Shown in pieces: positions 40,649 through 49,707 of a stretch of DNA of 64,000 bases. Positions within the stretch are counted from its first letter, which is position 1, and each line of letters opens with the position of its first letter. The notes under the pieces were generated by a model. The model did not search any database and had not been told where the DNA came from. It saw only the letters and a list, made by a program, of their open reading frames with translations. Source of the stretch: Pythium myriotylum (Eukaryota; Oomycota; Peronosporomycetes; Pythiales; Pythiaceae); assembly GCA_023091665.1 (NCBI GenBank), contig JALJCQ010000009.1:3410001-3474000 (forward strand), written 5' to 3'. Both the position numbers and the translations under genes were made by a program.

Positions 40649-42718
40649 TTAAACAGCATTCACGACGTGATCAGACGACGCCGGCGACGTTGACGTCGAC
40701 GTGAGAGTGATCTGGTTGCGGAAGAACCGCACGGCGTCGTCGATGCGGATGCGTGGGTTGTGGCCCGCGAGCCGCTTGATGAGGTTCGTCGACGCGATGA
40801 TGTCGTTGACCTTGCCCTTGGCGCCGGCCAGAGCGAAGCCAATCTTACGGAACGCCAGCTTCTCTTGGAGATCCGAGTACACCTGCAGCGTCGTGGCGTC
40901 CAGGTCGTTCATGGCAAAGATGTCGATGACCACGCCCTTGACCGTGATACCTTCGTGAGCAAGACGAGCGAGCTCGTCGTCCACGAACGTGACCACACGC
41001 TCGCAGTTCGCGAAGTAGACCGTGTTCTCGACGCGAAGCACGACAACATCGAGCAGGTGCTTGGCCTCCGTGAAGAGCTCACGGTCGACGTAGTTGCCGT
41101 TGTCGAGTTGGCCGAGGATCACAACTGGCGCGCGCTTGGTCTTCCACATGAGGCCCACGATCGACGTCACGATAGACGCGAAAAGGCCGTACATGACACC
41201 AAGACCGAGCGTGAGGATGAACGAAGCCGTCCACACCCAGAACTCGTCGCGACGCACACGGTAGAGCCACTTGGCCTCACGGAACTCCACCAGAGCCCAA
41301 CCAGCGACAATGATGATGGCTGCGAGCGAGGCCTTGGGTAAGTAGTAAAGTGTACCGGTTAGCGTGTAGAGCGAGAGGATGATAATGGCGACCGTGATGA
41401 TGGACGCGAGCTGCGTCTTGGCGTTTTGGAGGTTCACAGCAGTACGGGACATGCCACCGGTCGGAGGCATGGCCTTGAAGAAACTGGCGACCAAGTTGGC
41501 GATACCGAGACCAAGCAGCTCCTGGTCCGTGCGGATGTCCTCGCCTCGCAAGATAGCCAGACGCTTGGCCATGGCGATACTAGTGAGGTATACGACCACC
41601 GAGATCGTCAACGACTTCCACAAGATCGTGCCAAGCTCGCTGTCCGGGATGATATCCTCGTTGAAGCCGTACCACGGGACCTTGGGGGACGGGAAACCAC
41701 CGGGCACGTGGCCAGTGAGCTTGATCTTCTTCGGACCGAGAGCGTAGCCGACGATGCCGCCGACGATACAAACCATGAGCGGACCGAGGTCGCAGAGCGT
41801 ACCAGCGATGAACCAGAGCTGCGAGCCAACTTTGCCCTTGGGAGCGATTTTCGGGTGGGCCTCATCCTCGGCATGCATGGTCTGGTACTGAGCGTCGGTG
41901 AGCGAGAAGCCGTGGCCGTTGTGAGCGTCGGGCACAGGTGTCTGGATGTCGCCGGCGCCATCGGCCTTCTTGGCTGGCGCGTCGTCGTTGAAGAGGTTCA
42001 TGAGCGACGGTCCGCGGAAGTACCGCTTCTTGAGAACGCGAAGCAGCGCGAGGAAGATGATGGAGAAGAGACCGACGAGAAAGGCGTGCTTTTCCACTTT
42101 TTTGATCTGCTTGAAGATCTTGTAGACCGTCTGGGGCGGGAAAGTCGCGTGTTCGACAGTGACTGAGAGCCAGCTCGGCACCTGCGAGAGCATGATGAGA
42201 AGGCCACCGGCCGAGATGAAACCACCCATGACGGGGCGCGAGAAGAAGTCGGCGATCTGGCTCAAGTTCAGGAAGCGCACCAGCAGCAAGATGAGACTGA
42301 TGATGAAAGCCGTGAAGATACCGGTCGCGATACGTTCCTGCTCGCTCTTGATGTGGTTCAAGGCCGAGCCGACGAGCAGACTCACTTCCGAGCCACTGGC
42401 CACCGAGAGCACGGTCGACGAGCCGAAGAGCGCGTAGATGAACGGCGCCGTCGCGGCCGTGTAGAGCCCGTTCTCCGGTCGCACGTGCATGATGTTGGCA
42501 AGCGAGACTTCCTGCGGGATGAGCATCATGGCGACCGTGATGCCGGCGGCGATGTCAAACTTGAGGTTCTCGCGCTTGTAGTTGGGCAGCCAGTGGAGAA
42601 TGGGGAAGATGTCCTTGACGCGCTGGTGGAACGTGCGCTTGAGCGGCGTGACGGGCCCACGGCGCTCGACGAGCGCCGCGTCGGCGCCCGTGGCCGAGGC
42701 GCGTTGGTGGAGAGTCAT
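40649..42718 (-). CDS. SulP/SLC26-family anion transporter 3
   Basis: 689 residues from the ATG at 42718 (MTLHQRASATGADAALVERRG). Same architecture as SulP1 and SulP2: N-terminal FPILHWLPNYKRENLKFDIA, membrane core, loop with GHGFSLTDAQYQTMHAED, and C-terminal STAS domain with VIDIFAMNDLDATTLQVY. It is the most diverged copy; for example the MPPTGG region reads SFFKAMPPTGGMSRTAVN and the first core segment has VSLANIMHVRP. No disabling change is seen, so all three copies look functional. The tandem same-strand order with spacing of 1.3-1.6 kb indicates unequal crossing-over. Confidence 0.92.
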   Translation of the reverse strand: MTLHQRASATGADAALVERRGPVTPLKRTFHQRVKDIFPILHWLPNYKRENLKFDIAAGITVAMMLIPQEVSLANIMHVRPENGLYTAATAPFIYALFGSSTVLSVASGSEVSLLVGSALNHIKSEQERIATGIFTAFIISLILLLVRFLNLSQIADFFSRPVMGGFISAGGLLIMLSQVPSWLSVTVEHATFPPQTVYKIFKQIKKVEKHAFLVGLFSIIFLALLRVLKKRYFRGPSLMNLFNDDAPAKKADGAGDIQTPVPDAHNGHGFSLTDAQYQTMHAEDEAHPKIAPKGKVGSQLWFIAGTLCDLGPLMVCIVGGIVGYALGPKKIKLTGHVPGGFPSPKVPWYGFNEDIIPDSELGTILWKSLTISVVVYLTSIAMAKRLAILRGEDIRTDQELLGLGIANLVASFFKAMPPTGGMSRTAVNLQNAKTQLASIITVAIIILSLYTLTGTLYYLPKASLAAIIIVAGWALVEFREAKWLYRVRRDEFWVWTASFILTLGLGVMYGLFASIVTSIVGLMWKTKRAPVVILGQLDNGNYVDRELFTEAKHLLDVVVLRVENTVYFANCERVVTFVDDELARLAHEGITVKGVVIDIFAMNDLDATTLQVYSDLQEKLAFRKIGFALAGAKGKVNDIIASTNLIKRLAGHNPRIRIDDAVRFFRNQITLTSTSTSPASSDHVVNAV

Positions 42719-43937
42719 GGCGAGGAGCTGCGAGCGCTCGGTGGGTCGCTGGATGGTCGCGTGCGCGGGCCGAGGGAAAAGCGCGAGTGAGCAACTGAGG
42801 TTAAAGAGCAGATCCGTGGACCCGTGCAGCATGCGTGGGTGTCCCGCCTCTAGGCGGGGCGATCTCGGAACCGGACCATCTCACCTGCACGGCGCTGTGG
42901 GCGAGAGCGGCGCGGCGGATTGGCTGCCGGCGAGCCAATGAGCAGCTCCATTCGCCTGCTGTCAACACTAGCGGAACTCATGCGAGTCTCAGCCACTTGT
43001 GCATAAACGAGGCGAACTTATACCGGTCCATGGGTGTTTCCACCAATGGGAGGCGTCGAGGGTGGCTTATCCACCAATGAGCAGCGGTCGACTACCGATG
43101 CTAGTAGTTTCATTGGTCGCTGGGCAGCCATGTCGTCCCGCCAATCGCCGCGCGAAGCGAGGCTGCGTCAGTGAGACGAGGAGCGCATCCTCCTCGTCCC
43201 GGCTCCAGTCTCGGGCCAGCAGCGGCCGTTTGGGGTCAGCGGCGTCGGGATGGACTCGGGCTTCTTTGAGGGCTCCTGGCTCTGCGTGGGGGCGGCGAGC
43301 AGCTCCCATTGGCCGCTCGTCGGCTTCTCAGGGCGGAGAGTAGCAGGCGTCTGGCCCCCCCAGCTCGTTCTTTCCTCGCTCGACAAGTCGCTCTACATAC
43401 ACGAGTCCATCGCCCTCGCCACTGGCATCAGCCCAGTGGACTTGGTTCCTAGAAGATGCTGGGTGTGGAGTACCGGTAACTGGACTGGCTGGACGACAGT
43501 GCTCTATGCAGAAAGCAACGGGGTGTGTCTTTGTTCCGCCACGTCTTCCTTCCAACCGAGTGGCCAGGAAGCGATCTTCCCACGTCTGAGATGTGGAGCT
43601 CGTCTTGGGCACCACGGTCTCGCGTGAAGAGCTGATCAGAGAGCGATGTCGTCGACGGCAGATGAGCGAGCTGCGTTTTTAGTCTACGAAGGAAGCGTGT
43701 GCATTCTGGTTCTAAGCTGGCCAGCCCTGGAGGCGGGATGGTCGCCGCCTCGAAAGTGTAGGCTCGCGGCTCCAGCCAGTCAGCGCGCGCGTCCGCGACG
43801 ACGTGGCCAGCTATAATATCACGCAATCGCTGTGCTTTCCCAGCATCCCACACTGTGCGGGACAGGCCTGAAGCGAGAGACGCGAGTCTCCCGTCGCCGA
43901 TGATCGTGGCAGCGTCGGGTGGCGCAACCAGGCGAAG
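42719..43937. promoter_or_regulatory. Intergenic region upstream of SulP3
   Basis: 1.2 kb. TTTCATTGGTCGC at 43108-43120 lies 390 bp from the SulP3 ATG and matches the SulP1/SulP2 motif at 12 of 13 bases; other CCAAT boxes lie near 43042 and 43074. A minus-strand fragment around 43139-43222 reads like the start of a Myb/SANT repeat but is not continued. No supported gene. Confidence 0.45.
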
Positions 43938-45242
43938 CTACGGCAGCCAGGAGACTCGACTGACCACTCCGAGCGGCCTGCTCTTGCGTTCGCAGCGGCG
44001 AGGCGCTGACGGCGTGTGCTGTCGCAGCTCGCAGAAACGGACGCCTGGGTCGATGAGGTCGGTGAGGAACGCTACGACTTCGCTCTGCTGGCTTCTCGCG
44101 GCGAGGCGCCTTGCGTGGAAGAGGCACCCGGCAGTGGTCTCGCGGCTCAGGAACCGCACGAGGTCGCTGTAGCCGTGGACAGCGGCCAGGTTGAGTGCCA
44201 CGTCGCTGCATGGGAGACCGAAGTCTTGGATGAAGTACCGCACGATGGGCTCGTGGCCGCGGTGGACTGCTTCGTTCAGCAGCTTGGTGGTCGCTACGGA
44301 GCGACTCTGGGAACACAAGTACTTGACAACGCTGAGATGACCAAAGTGGACGGAGTACGCGATGGCTTGCTCGAGCATGGTTCGGTCGACAACCGTGATG
44401 AGCCGCTGGAGCACTGCTAGATCTCCGACCATCGCAGCGCACGCCACGGCCTCGCGCTCGCTCACGGTGCTGGCGTCGATCGCCCAGTGGAGCATGTCGC
44501 GCGCGACGGGGAGTCGGTCGCGACTGCACGCGAGGTGGATCGCAGCGTTCGTGTCGGCGAGCACGCGGTTCTCCACGACAAACCGAAGCACGTCGTAGTG
44601 TCCGCTCATCGCGACGACGAGAGCTCGTTCGTCTGAGCAGCGAAAGCCGAATCGCTTGTGCAGCGCTCGAACGATCGCGAGGCTGCCGGTCCCGATCGCC
44701 GTGGCCATGGCGTGCGGACTGAAGCTCGCGACGGAGCTCTCGAGCAGCCACTCGAAGAGCTCCCTCCGCGACGACTGCGCGGCGCTGTCGACGGCCTCTT
44801 GCGACAGCTTGACGCATGCTGCGGGGTGGTTCGCGTGCAGCCAGATCGAGAGCCGCGTGTGGCCGTGCGCGATCGCGATCTCGAGCAGATCGGCGTCGTC
44901 GAAGCTCGCGAGCAGCCGCTGGCGCATGAGCCACCGGAGCGTGTCGAGGTCTCCGCAGGCTGCGGCCTCCTGCTTGGCGCCGTGGAAGCTCGCGCGCTCG
45001 TCGCGTTCGCAGTCGCCGCGCTCGGCGAGCCGCAGCAGCGCGGCCAAGACGCGTCGGTCGCGCGTGCGGATGGCGAGTCGCGGGGCCATGCCGCGTCGCG
45101 ACGGCGCGCGCCAGAGCGAGTCGTTGGCGATGAGGAAGTCGGCCACGAGCGTCGGGAGCCCCGGCAGGAAGGACGTCACGTGCGACAAGAGCTCGCGGCT
45201 GCCCAGCACGGCCACCGGCGCCGGCGAGGAAGCCGAGGCCAT
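43938..45242 (-). CDS. Ankyrin-repeat-like protein
   Basis: 434 residues, single exon, ATG at 45242. A short N-terminal helix with LGSRELLSHVTSFLPGL resembles an F-box-like start. The remainder consists of about nine to ten degenerate ankyrin-type helix pairs: AAACGDLDTLRWLMRQ, AIAHGHTRLSIWLHAN, AMSGHYDVLRFVVEN, AYSVHFGHLSVVKYLCSQ, AVHRGHEPIVRYFIQD, LAAVHGYSDLVRFLSRE. Such oomycete ankyrin proteins are numerous; their partners are mostly unknown. The protein is cytosolic by sequence. The C-terminal 40 residues are basic and unstructured. Confidence 0.8.
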   Translation of the reverse strand: MASASSPAPVAVLGSRELLSHVTSFLPGLPTLVADFLIANDSLWRAPSRRGMAPRLAIRTRDRRVLAALLRLAERGDCERDERASFHGAKQEAAACGDLDTLRWLMRQRLLASFDDADLLEIAIAHGHTRLSIWLHANHPAACVKLSQEAVDSAAQSSRRELFEWLLESSVASFSPHAMATAIGTGSLAIVRALHKRFGFRCSDERALVVAMSGHYDVLRFVVENRVLADTNAAIHLACSRDRLPVARDMLHWAIDASTVSEREAVACAAMVGDLAVLQRLITVVDRTMLEQAIAYSVHFGHLSVVKYLCSQSRSVATTKLLNEAVHRGHEPIVRYFIQDFGLPCSDVALNLAAVHGYSDLVRFLSRETTAGCLFHARRLAARSQQSEVVAFLTDLIDPGVRFCELRQHTPSAPRRCERKSRPLGVVSRVSWLP

Positions 45243-45677
45243 GGCGCCCGGGGCTCTTGCGTGGGAGAACGGCGATGGCGAGAGGCACGGCCTCGGGGGT
45301 TTCGGCCAATCGAACGAGAGAGACCACGGTCTCAGTTATCCACGTTGACCACTTCAACTGATGGGCTCATGTTGCATCTCTTCGAGTGTGACGGTCTCAC
45401 CTCCTTCCCACTTCATTCACGAGTATGCCAAGGTCGCGACTTTCAGTCAACGCTGGGGACTGCTACCGCTACTATTACCACTAATAGTAATACTCGACGG
45501 CTTGACGAGCTTCCACTCTGGCGTGACGAGGCGAGTCTTTCGTTGCTGTTCGCAATGCACGCGGGCACGACCGACTTCTGGTTGGGTCAGCACACGGCGA
45601 TCATCTCTGAAGGAAAAACGACGATCACGGTATCATTCAAAAATACACTTAGTTCAAAAAGAGAAGAATGTAGGCGT
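45243..45677. other. Intergenic region between ankyrin gene and kinase 1
   Basis: 435 bp. Should hold the ankyrin gene promoter and the kinase 1 3' end. No supported gene. Confidence 0.35.
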
Positions 45678-47378
45678 CTAGTAATTGCTTCGCATGATCG
45701 AGTGTACGCGGTGCAGCGCCTGAGCTGCCGTCGGACGCTGCGATGGATCGACCGAGACACACTCGAGCGCCAGTTGCACCAAGTCAGCGTCCGCACCCTC
45801 GCTGAATGCCACACGTAAACGTCCAAGCGACACGAGCTGCAGGACCGCCAGGTCGGGAAGCTTGCGGCCCGTACCAGGCTCGGACGCGTGCCAGTACGGC
45901 AGCTGGTGCGTGTCCAGCTCCGACAGCACCACACCAAACGAAAACACATCCGCCTTCTCGTCGTACCGCTCGCCCACCATCACTTCAGGTGCCATCCACA
46001 GCGACGAACCCACACCGGCGGTCATCGTCGCGTCGGCGCGTTCACGGGAGACACCGAAGTCAGTCACCTTGGCATCCAGGTTCTCGTTCAGGAGAATGTT
46101 CTTGGACTTGAGGTCGCGGTGGACGACCACGGGCTGGAGGGAATGGAGATAGGTGAGTGCATGAGCGATGTGGACCGCGATCTTGACCTTGTCGGCGTCG
46201 AATCCTCGCGGTCGCCAGTCGGGGCTCGCCTCTTCTTCCTCGTCATCGTCGTTACCGTCGTTGTCGTTGCTGCTAATTTTGTTTCGGGCATCCCACTGCG
46301 TCACCACCGACCTCAGGTCACCTCGCTCCATGTACTCGACCACCACACACGCGTCGCTCAGCGCTGTCCATGCCACGCCGATGAAACGAACGACGCGCTC
46401 GTGTTCCAGCGACGCCATCAACTTGACTTCTGCCAGGAACTCGTCGATCTGCGCGATGTGCTTGCGGCGTTCTGGAAGCAGTTGCTTGATAGCGACGGTC
46501 TCACCTTTGTAGGTGCCTTTGAAGACTTCCCCGTAACCTCCTCGGCTGATGAGAGGCCCGAAGAAGATCATATCACGCGGGATGCGGATAGTGAGGATCG
46601 CTGGATCTTCCCAGAAGCTCTCGGTCTTAGATCGTAGCCGCGTCTTCTCGTTGCTTCCGCTGCTGTTGTTACTGCCGACGCTGTAGCGATGGCGGCTGCC
46701 TGCTCGTGTGGTGGACTCGCTGGCGGGTCCAGAGGACGAGGCAGTGAAGACCGACGATGTCGCCGTCGCTCGCTGCGATGATCTTGCCGTGGACACGGTC
46801 CTGTCGATGTTGGACGATCGCCGCGGCGGCCCGATGGAGTTGCGCTTGGCGTCGAGTTGCAAATAGTCGACTTCGGCGGTGACTGCCGACGGCGGGCGCG
46901 CTGCCTCGAGGTCGGGTTGCAGCGTCGCGGATTTACGTTCGCGCCGTCGCTTCCACATGAACACAGCGGCGAGTGCGAGAACCATGATGAGGCCGCCAAC
47001 GATGCCGCCGATGAGCCCCATGCTGCTGCCGGACGAAGAGCTTGCCGCCGTCGGACTAGGTGTCGGGGTCACCGTCGGAGATGGTGTCGTTGTCGTGGGG
47101 GACGAGGTCACGCCGAAACATGCTTTCGGATACACGTCGATGAAATCAGTCTTGACATGGACGCCGGCGAATATGCAGTCCGTCGGAATCGCCGCGGACA
47201 TGAGTTTCATGAGATTGGTGCAGGCCTGCGTGGAGCATACTTTGACCAGATCATCGCCCGTCGGGATTTTGAGCGAGCTAAGCTTGTAGCCCGACTGCTG
47301 GGTGCAGGCAACGCCATCAGCATTGGCGAATGCATCACTGACACTGGTGAAATCACATGCATTGTCGGACGTGCTCAT
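45678..47378 (-). CDS. Elicitin-like receptor kinase 1 (elicitin-TM-TKL kinase)
   Basis: 566 residues. Residues 1-90 hold six cysteines (8, 25, 48, 53, 68, 87); the central 5 and 15 spacings equal those of elicitins, and SGYKLSSLKIPT matches the elicitin GYxxL region. A Thr/Pro/Ser stalk (about 92-120), a membrane helix (GLIGGIVGGLIMVLALAAVF) with following WKRRRERK, and a Ser-rich juxtamembrane part lead to a TKL-type kinase (about 270-560): G-loop ISRGGYGEVFKG, VAIK, HRDLKSKN, DFG, WMAPE. All catalytic motifs are intact. Elicitins bind sterols and lipids, so a lipid-sensing receptor is inferred. No signal peptide is visible at the first ATG; an in-frame stop lies 57 nt upstream, so a missing 5' exon is possible. 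Confidence 0.88.
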   Translation of the reverse strand: MSTSDNACDFTSVSDAFANADGVACTQQSGYKLSSLKIPTGDDLVKVCSTQACTNLMKLMSAAIPTDCIFAGVHVKTDFIDVYPKACFGVTSSPTTTTPSPTVTPTPSPTAASSSSGSSMGLIGGIVGGLIMVLALAAVFMWKRRRERKSATLQPDLEAARPPSAVTAEVDYLQLDAKRNSIGPPRRSSNIDRTVSTARSSQRATATSSVFTASSSGPASESTTRAGSRHRYSVGSNNSSGSNEKTRLRSKTESFWEDPAILTIRIPRDMIFFGPLISRGGYGEVFKGTYKGETVAIKQLLPERRKHIAQIDEFLAEVKLMASLEHERVVRFIGVAWTALSDACVVVEYMERGDLRSVVTQWDARNKISSNDNDGNDDDEEEEASPDWRPRGFDADKVKIAVHIAHALTYLHSLQPVVVHRDLKSKNILLNENLDAKVTDFGVSRERADATMTAGVGSSLWMAPEVMVGERYDEKADVFSFGVVLSELDTHQLPYWHASEPGTGRKLPDLAVLQLVSLGRLRVAFSEGADADLVQLALECVSVDPSQRPTAAQALHRVHSIMRSNY

Positions 47379-47497
47379 AACTGAGACCGTAGAGGGAGAA
47401 ATGCGAAGTGGGTGTTGGCGACATTAGACTCATGGGTTGGAGAGATTTGGAAGGAAGAGAGAGAGAGAGAGGCTTCCACATGGGAAAATATCACGAG

Positions 47498-47539
47498 GAA
47501 TCCTGTCGTGGCAGGCTGAGTTCTTTCGGTTAAATTCGC
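47498..47539 (-). promoter_or_regulatory. Upstream block shared by kinases 1 and 2
   Basis: GAATCCTGTCGTGGC at 47498-47512 followed by GGTTAAATTCGC at 47528-47539, 120-161 bp before the kinase 1 ATG. The same two words (second as GGTTAAACTCGC) occur at 51784-51815 upstream of kinase 2. Confidence 0.55.
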
Positions 47540-48397
47540 TTGACGGTGGGTTCTAAGGTCGGTGGGCTTGATACAAATCTTCCCGCATGGCCAGAGGAAT
47601 CTTCGCTGTATCTCAGAGTGTGATTCGGGATGAGTGGGCCAAACCCGTCTCTTTTATGTACAACCAGCCGATCTCTCTGGTGTAGTATCAGGTGGCTACT
47701 GGATTGCTCGTTGGGAACACCCTACAATACTTGAAGACTGTCTTCTGCCTGCGTGTGGTACTGCAATTCGCGAGGCCAGCATTGCGCCTCGAGAAACTTC
47801 CTTCTCGCGTTCGCGCACTCGACTATCGAATGCCGACGGTGAATATCTTCAGTTTTGTTGCGCACTCTTCATTTGTCAACGAAGCTGCTCGCTCGAGCAG
47901 TCCACGAATTAGAGAACCAATGACTCTCCGATGATATGAAAGGAACGACTAGGCGCTACTGGTGCCCTTAAGCACCAGCTAAATGGTTGCTCACTGTTGA
48001 AGCCGCTGCGAACGAGCAGGTTGAAACGCTCGCTCTCGCAGTCCGAAAACAAGTCACCGAAACCGCCGGCAGCAAACTGCGAGATGGAATCTCATTCTTT
48101 CTCTCTCTCTCTCTCTCCCTCTGTGGAGCACGTTGGCACTAGAGAACTATACCATTTTGCCCCCAACAATTGTACTCGTGATCGAGAAAATAAACTCTTT
48201 CTTTCTTTATTGGTCAACGGGACTGCTTGGAAGAATATCAGACGAAGAGTGGTCGCCCAACGCTCGGGGTGCAGAATGGAGATCCCTGAGACAACTGAGC
48301 CGAGCGAACTGCAGTGTACATTGTACAGTACCGATCTACATAGAAGGGTTGCTTGCATGTTCCAACCTGAATCTCGTCTTTAGCATTGCGTTTTGTC

Positions 48398-48486
48398 CAC
48401 GTAAACTCCATCGGTGGTCGAACCTACTGCCTGCCTTCCGTTTGTGGATTACGAGTGCTAACCACTCGACTTTGTGACGTACTCTC
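48398..48486 (-). pseudogene. Degenerate tRNA-like sequence
   Basis: Read on the minus strand: GTCGAGTGGTTAGCACTCG resembles a D-arm/A-box, ACTCGTAATCC an anticodon region, and AGGTTCGACCACC a T-arm/B-box at about the right distance. I could not build a full acceptor stem, so this is more likely a tRNA relic or tRNA-derived element than an active gene. Confidence 0.3.
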
Positions 48487-49707
48487 CCCTGACGTGGTCA
48501 CCGATACGCGGTGGAGGAAGCATCTTTGGAGGCAGACCTCCCATCATGAGGACGACGCCGTTGCCTAGTACGATGAGACGAGAAAAATTCATTTTGGCTT
48601 CTCGAAAAAAGACAGATCAAGTCAACTTCAAATGCCCTGGTACACCTCCCTTCTCGACTCGTTGTTTGTCTTATCTTGCTGCGAAATTGGTCTTGCAGCC
48701 TGAGGTGAACGTTGTTGGCTGTCCATGCGAGCCATCTCGACGACACTGCATAGCTGTCAGCTTGGTGTGTGGGCTATGTCCAACCAACCGATCTCTCCGT
48801 CGCAGTCTCCACGTGGCACCTCAAAAGCCTCAACCTTCTTCGGATCGAAGATAAAAGCTTGCATGATGATGATAATGATCCAACCGAAGTCTAGTAGATA
48901 TCGATTTCTGGGTTTGGGGGCGTGACAACTCTCTCAAGCTCGTCATGATTGCCGGAAACTGGTCACTGCGGTCGTTGATCGCAGAGCTCCAAGGGCGTTC
49001 CGCAAGTGGTTCTATGGTAGAACACGCTCTGGCGGCTTTTGCACTATGACTCATTACTCCTTGGTGAAAATCCAGTGACTGCCATAAGGGACGGCGGCAC
49101 GGCCTCTGAGGGAAGAAGAGACTTCCGATAAGCGGGCCAAATCTACCCGACTATACAAATCAATAAGATTGTCAGCCGGCAAATGTATCATCACAGACAC
49201 CAGATTGGCGCACACCGCTGGCACCGCCGCGTGGGGTCACACAACTCTATGGCCACAGCGCTGGCCACCCACGCGATGGACGCTCAAACCACGAGCCACG
49301 TCCATCACCCCACCGGGAGGTCATGCCATGCAGACCTGCCCCAGCCCCTCGCCTCTGACTTACATCCCTGGCTCGCCAGCCAGGTTGACCCACGGGAACT
49401 CAGTGTCGGATAGAGCTCCAGCTATCAGGGTATATTCATTGCGTTTAATAGTCTTCACCTTCACCACCATCATCATCATCATCATCGTCATCATCATCAC
49501 AGACCGGTGACAACACCAGACCTAGCGCCCAAGGGCTCCACACCTATCCTTGGCATTATCGCAACCAACTCGAGGCCTACCTGATGTCGAGCTCTTACGC
49601 CACCCGTCGGTCAAGACATAAACATCACCCAGCTTTGAGATTTGGTGCGTACGAATCAAGAGACCTCACGCGCAACTTCAAAGTTGTCGTTAAAAGCAAA
49701 CAAAACA

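Larger units (their letters stand above)
47379..49707. other. 2.3-kb stretch between kinases 1 and 2
   Basis: Contains the kinase 1 promoter with its shared block, a TC run at 48098-48120, a degenerate tRNA-like sequence at about 48398-48486 (-), and a CAT/ATC trinucleotide run at 49460-49500. No protein-coding frame is convincing. Confidence 0.4.

Noticed and set aside
43067..43386. Minus-strand fragment reading RDWSRDEEDALLVSL, like a Myb/SANT start
   Set aside because: Only the first helix is recognisable, the frame ends soon, and no second or third helix or other repeat is found. At most a relic.
43819..45357. 512-codon minus frame overlapping the ankyrin gene
   Set aside because: Arginine-rich shifted frame; the 434-residue frame has clear ankyrin helix pairs.
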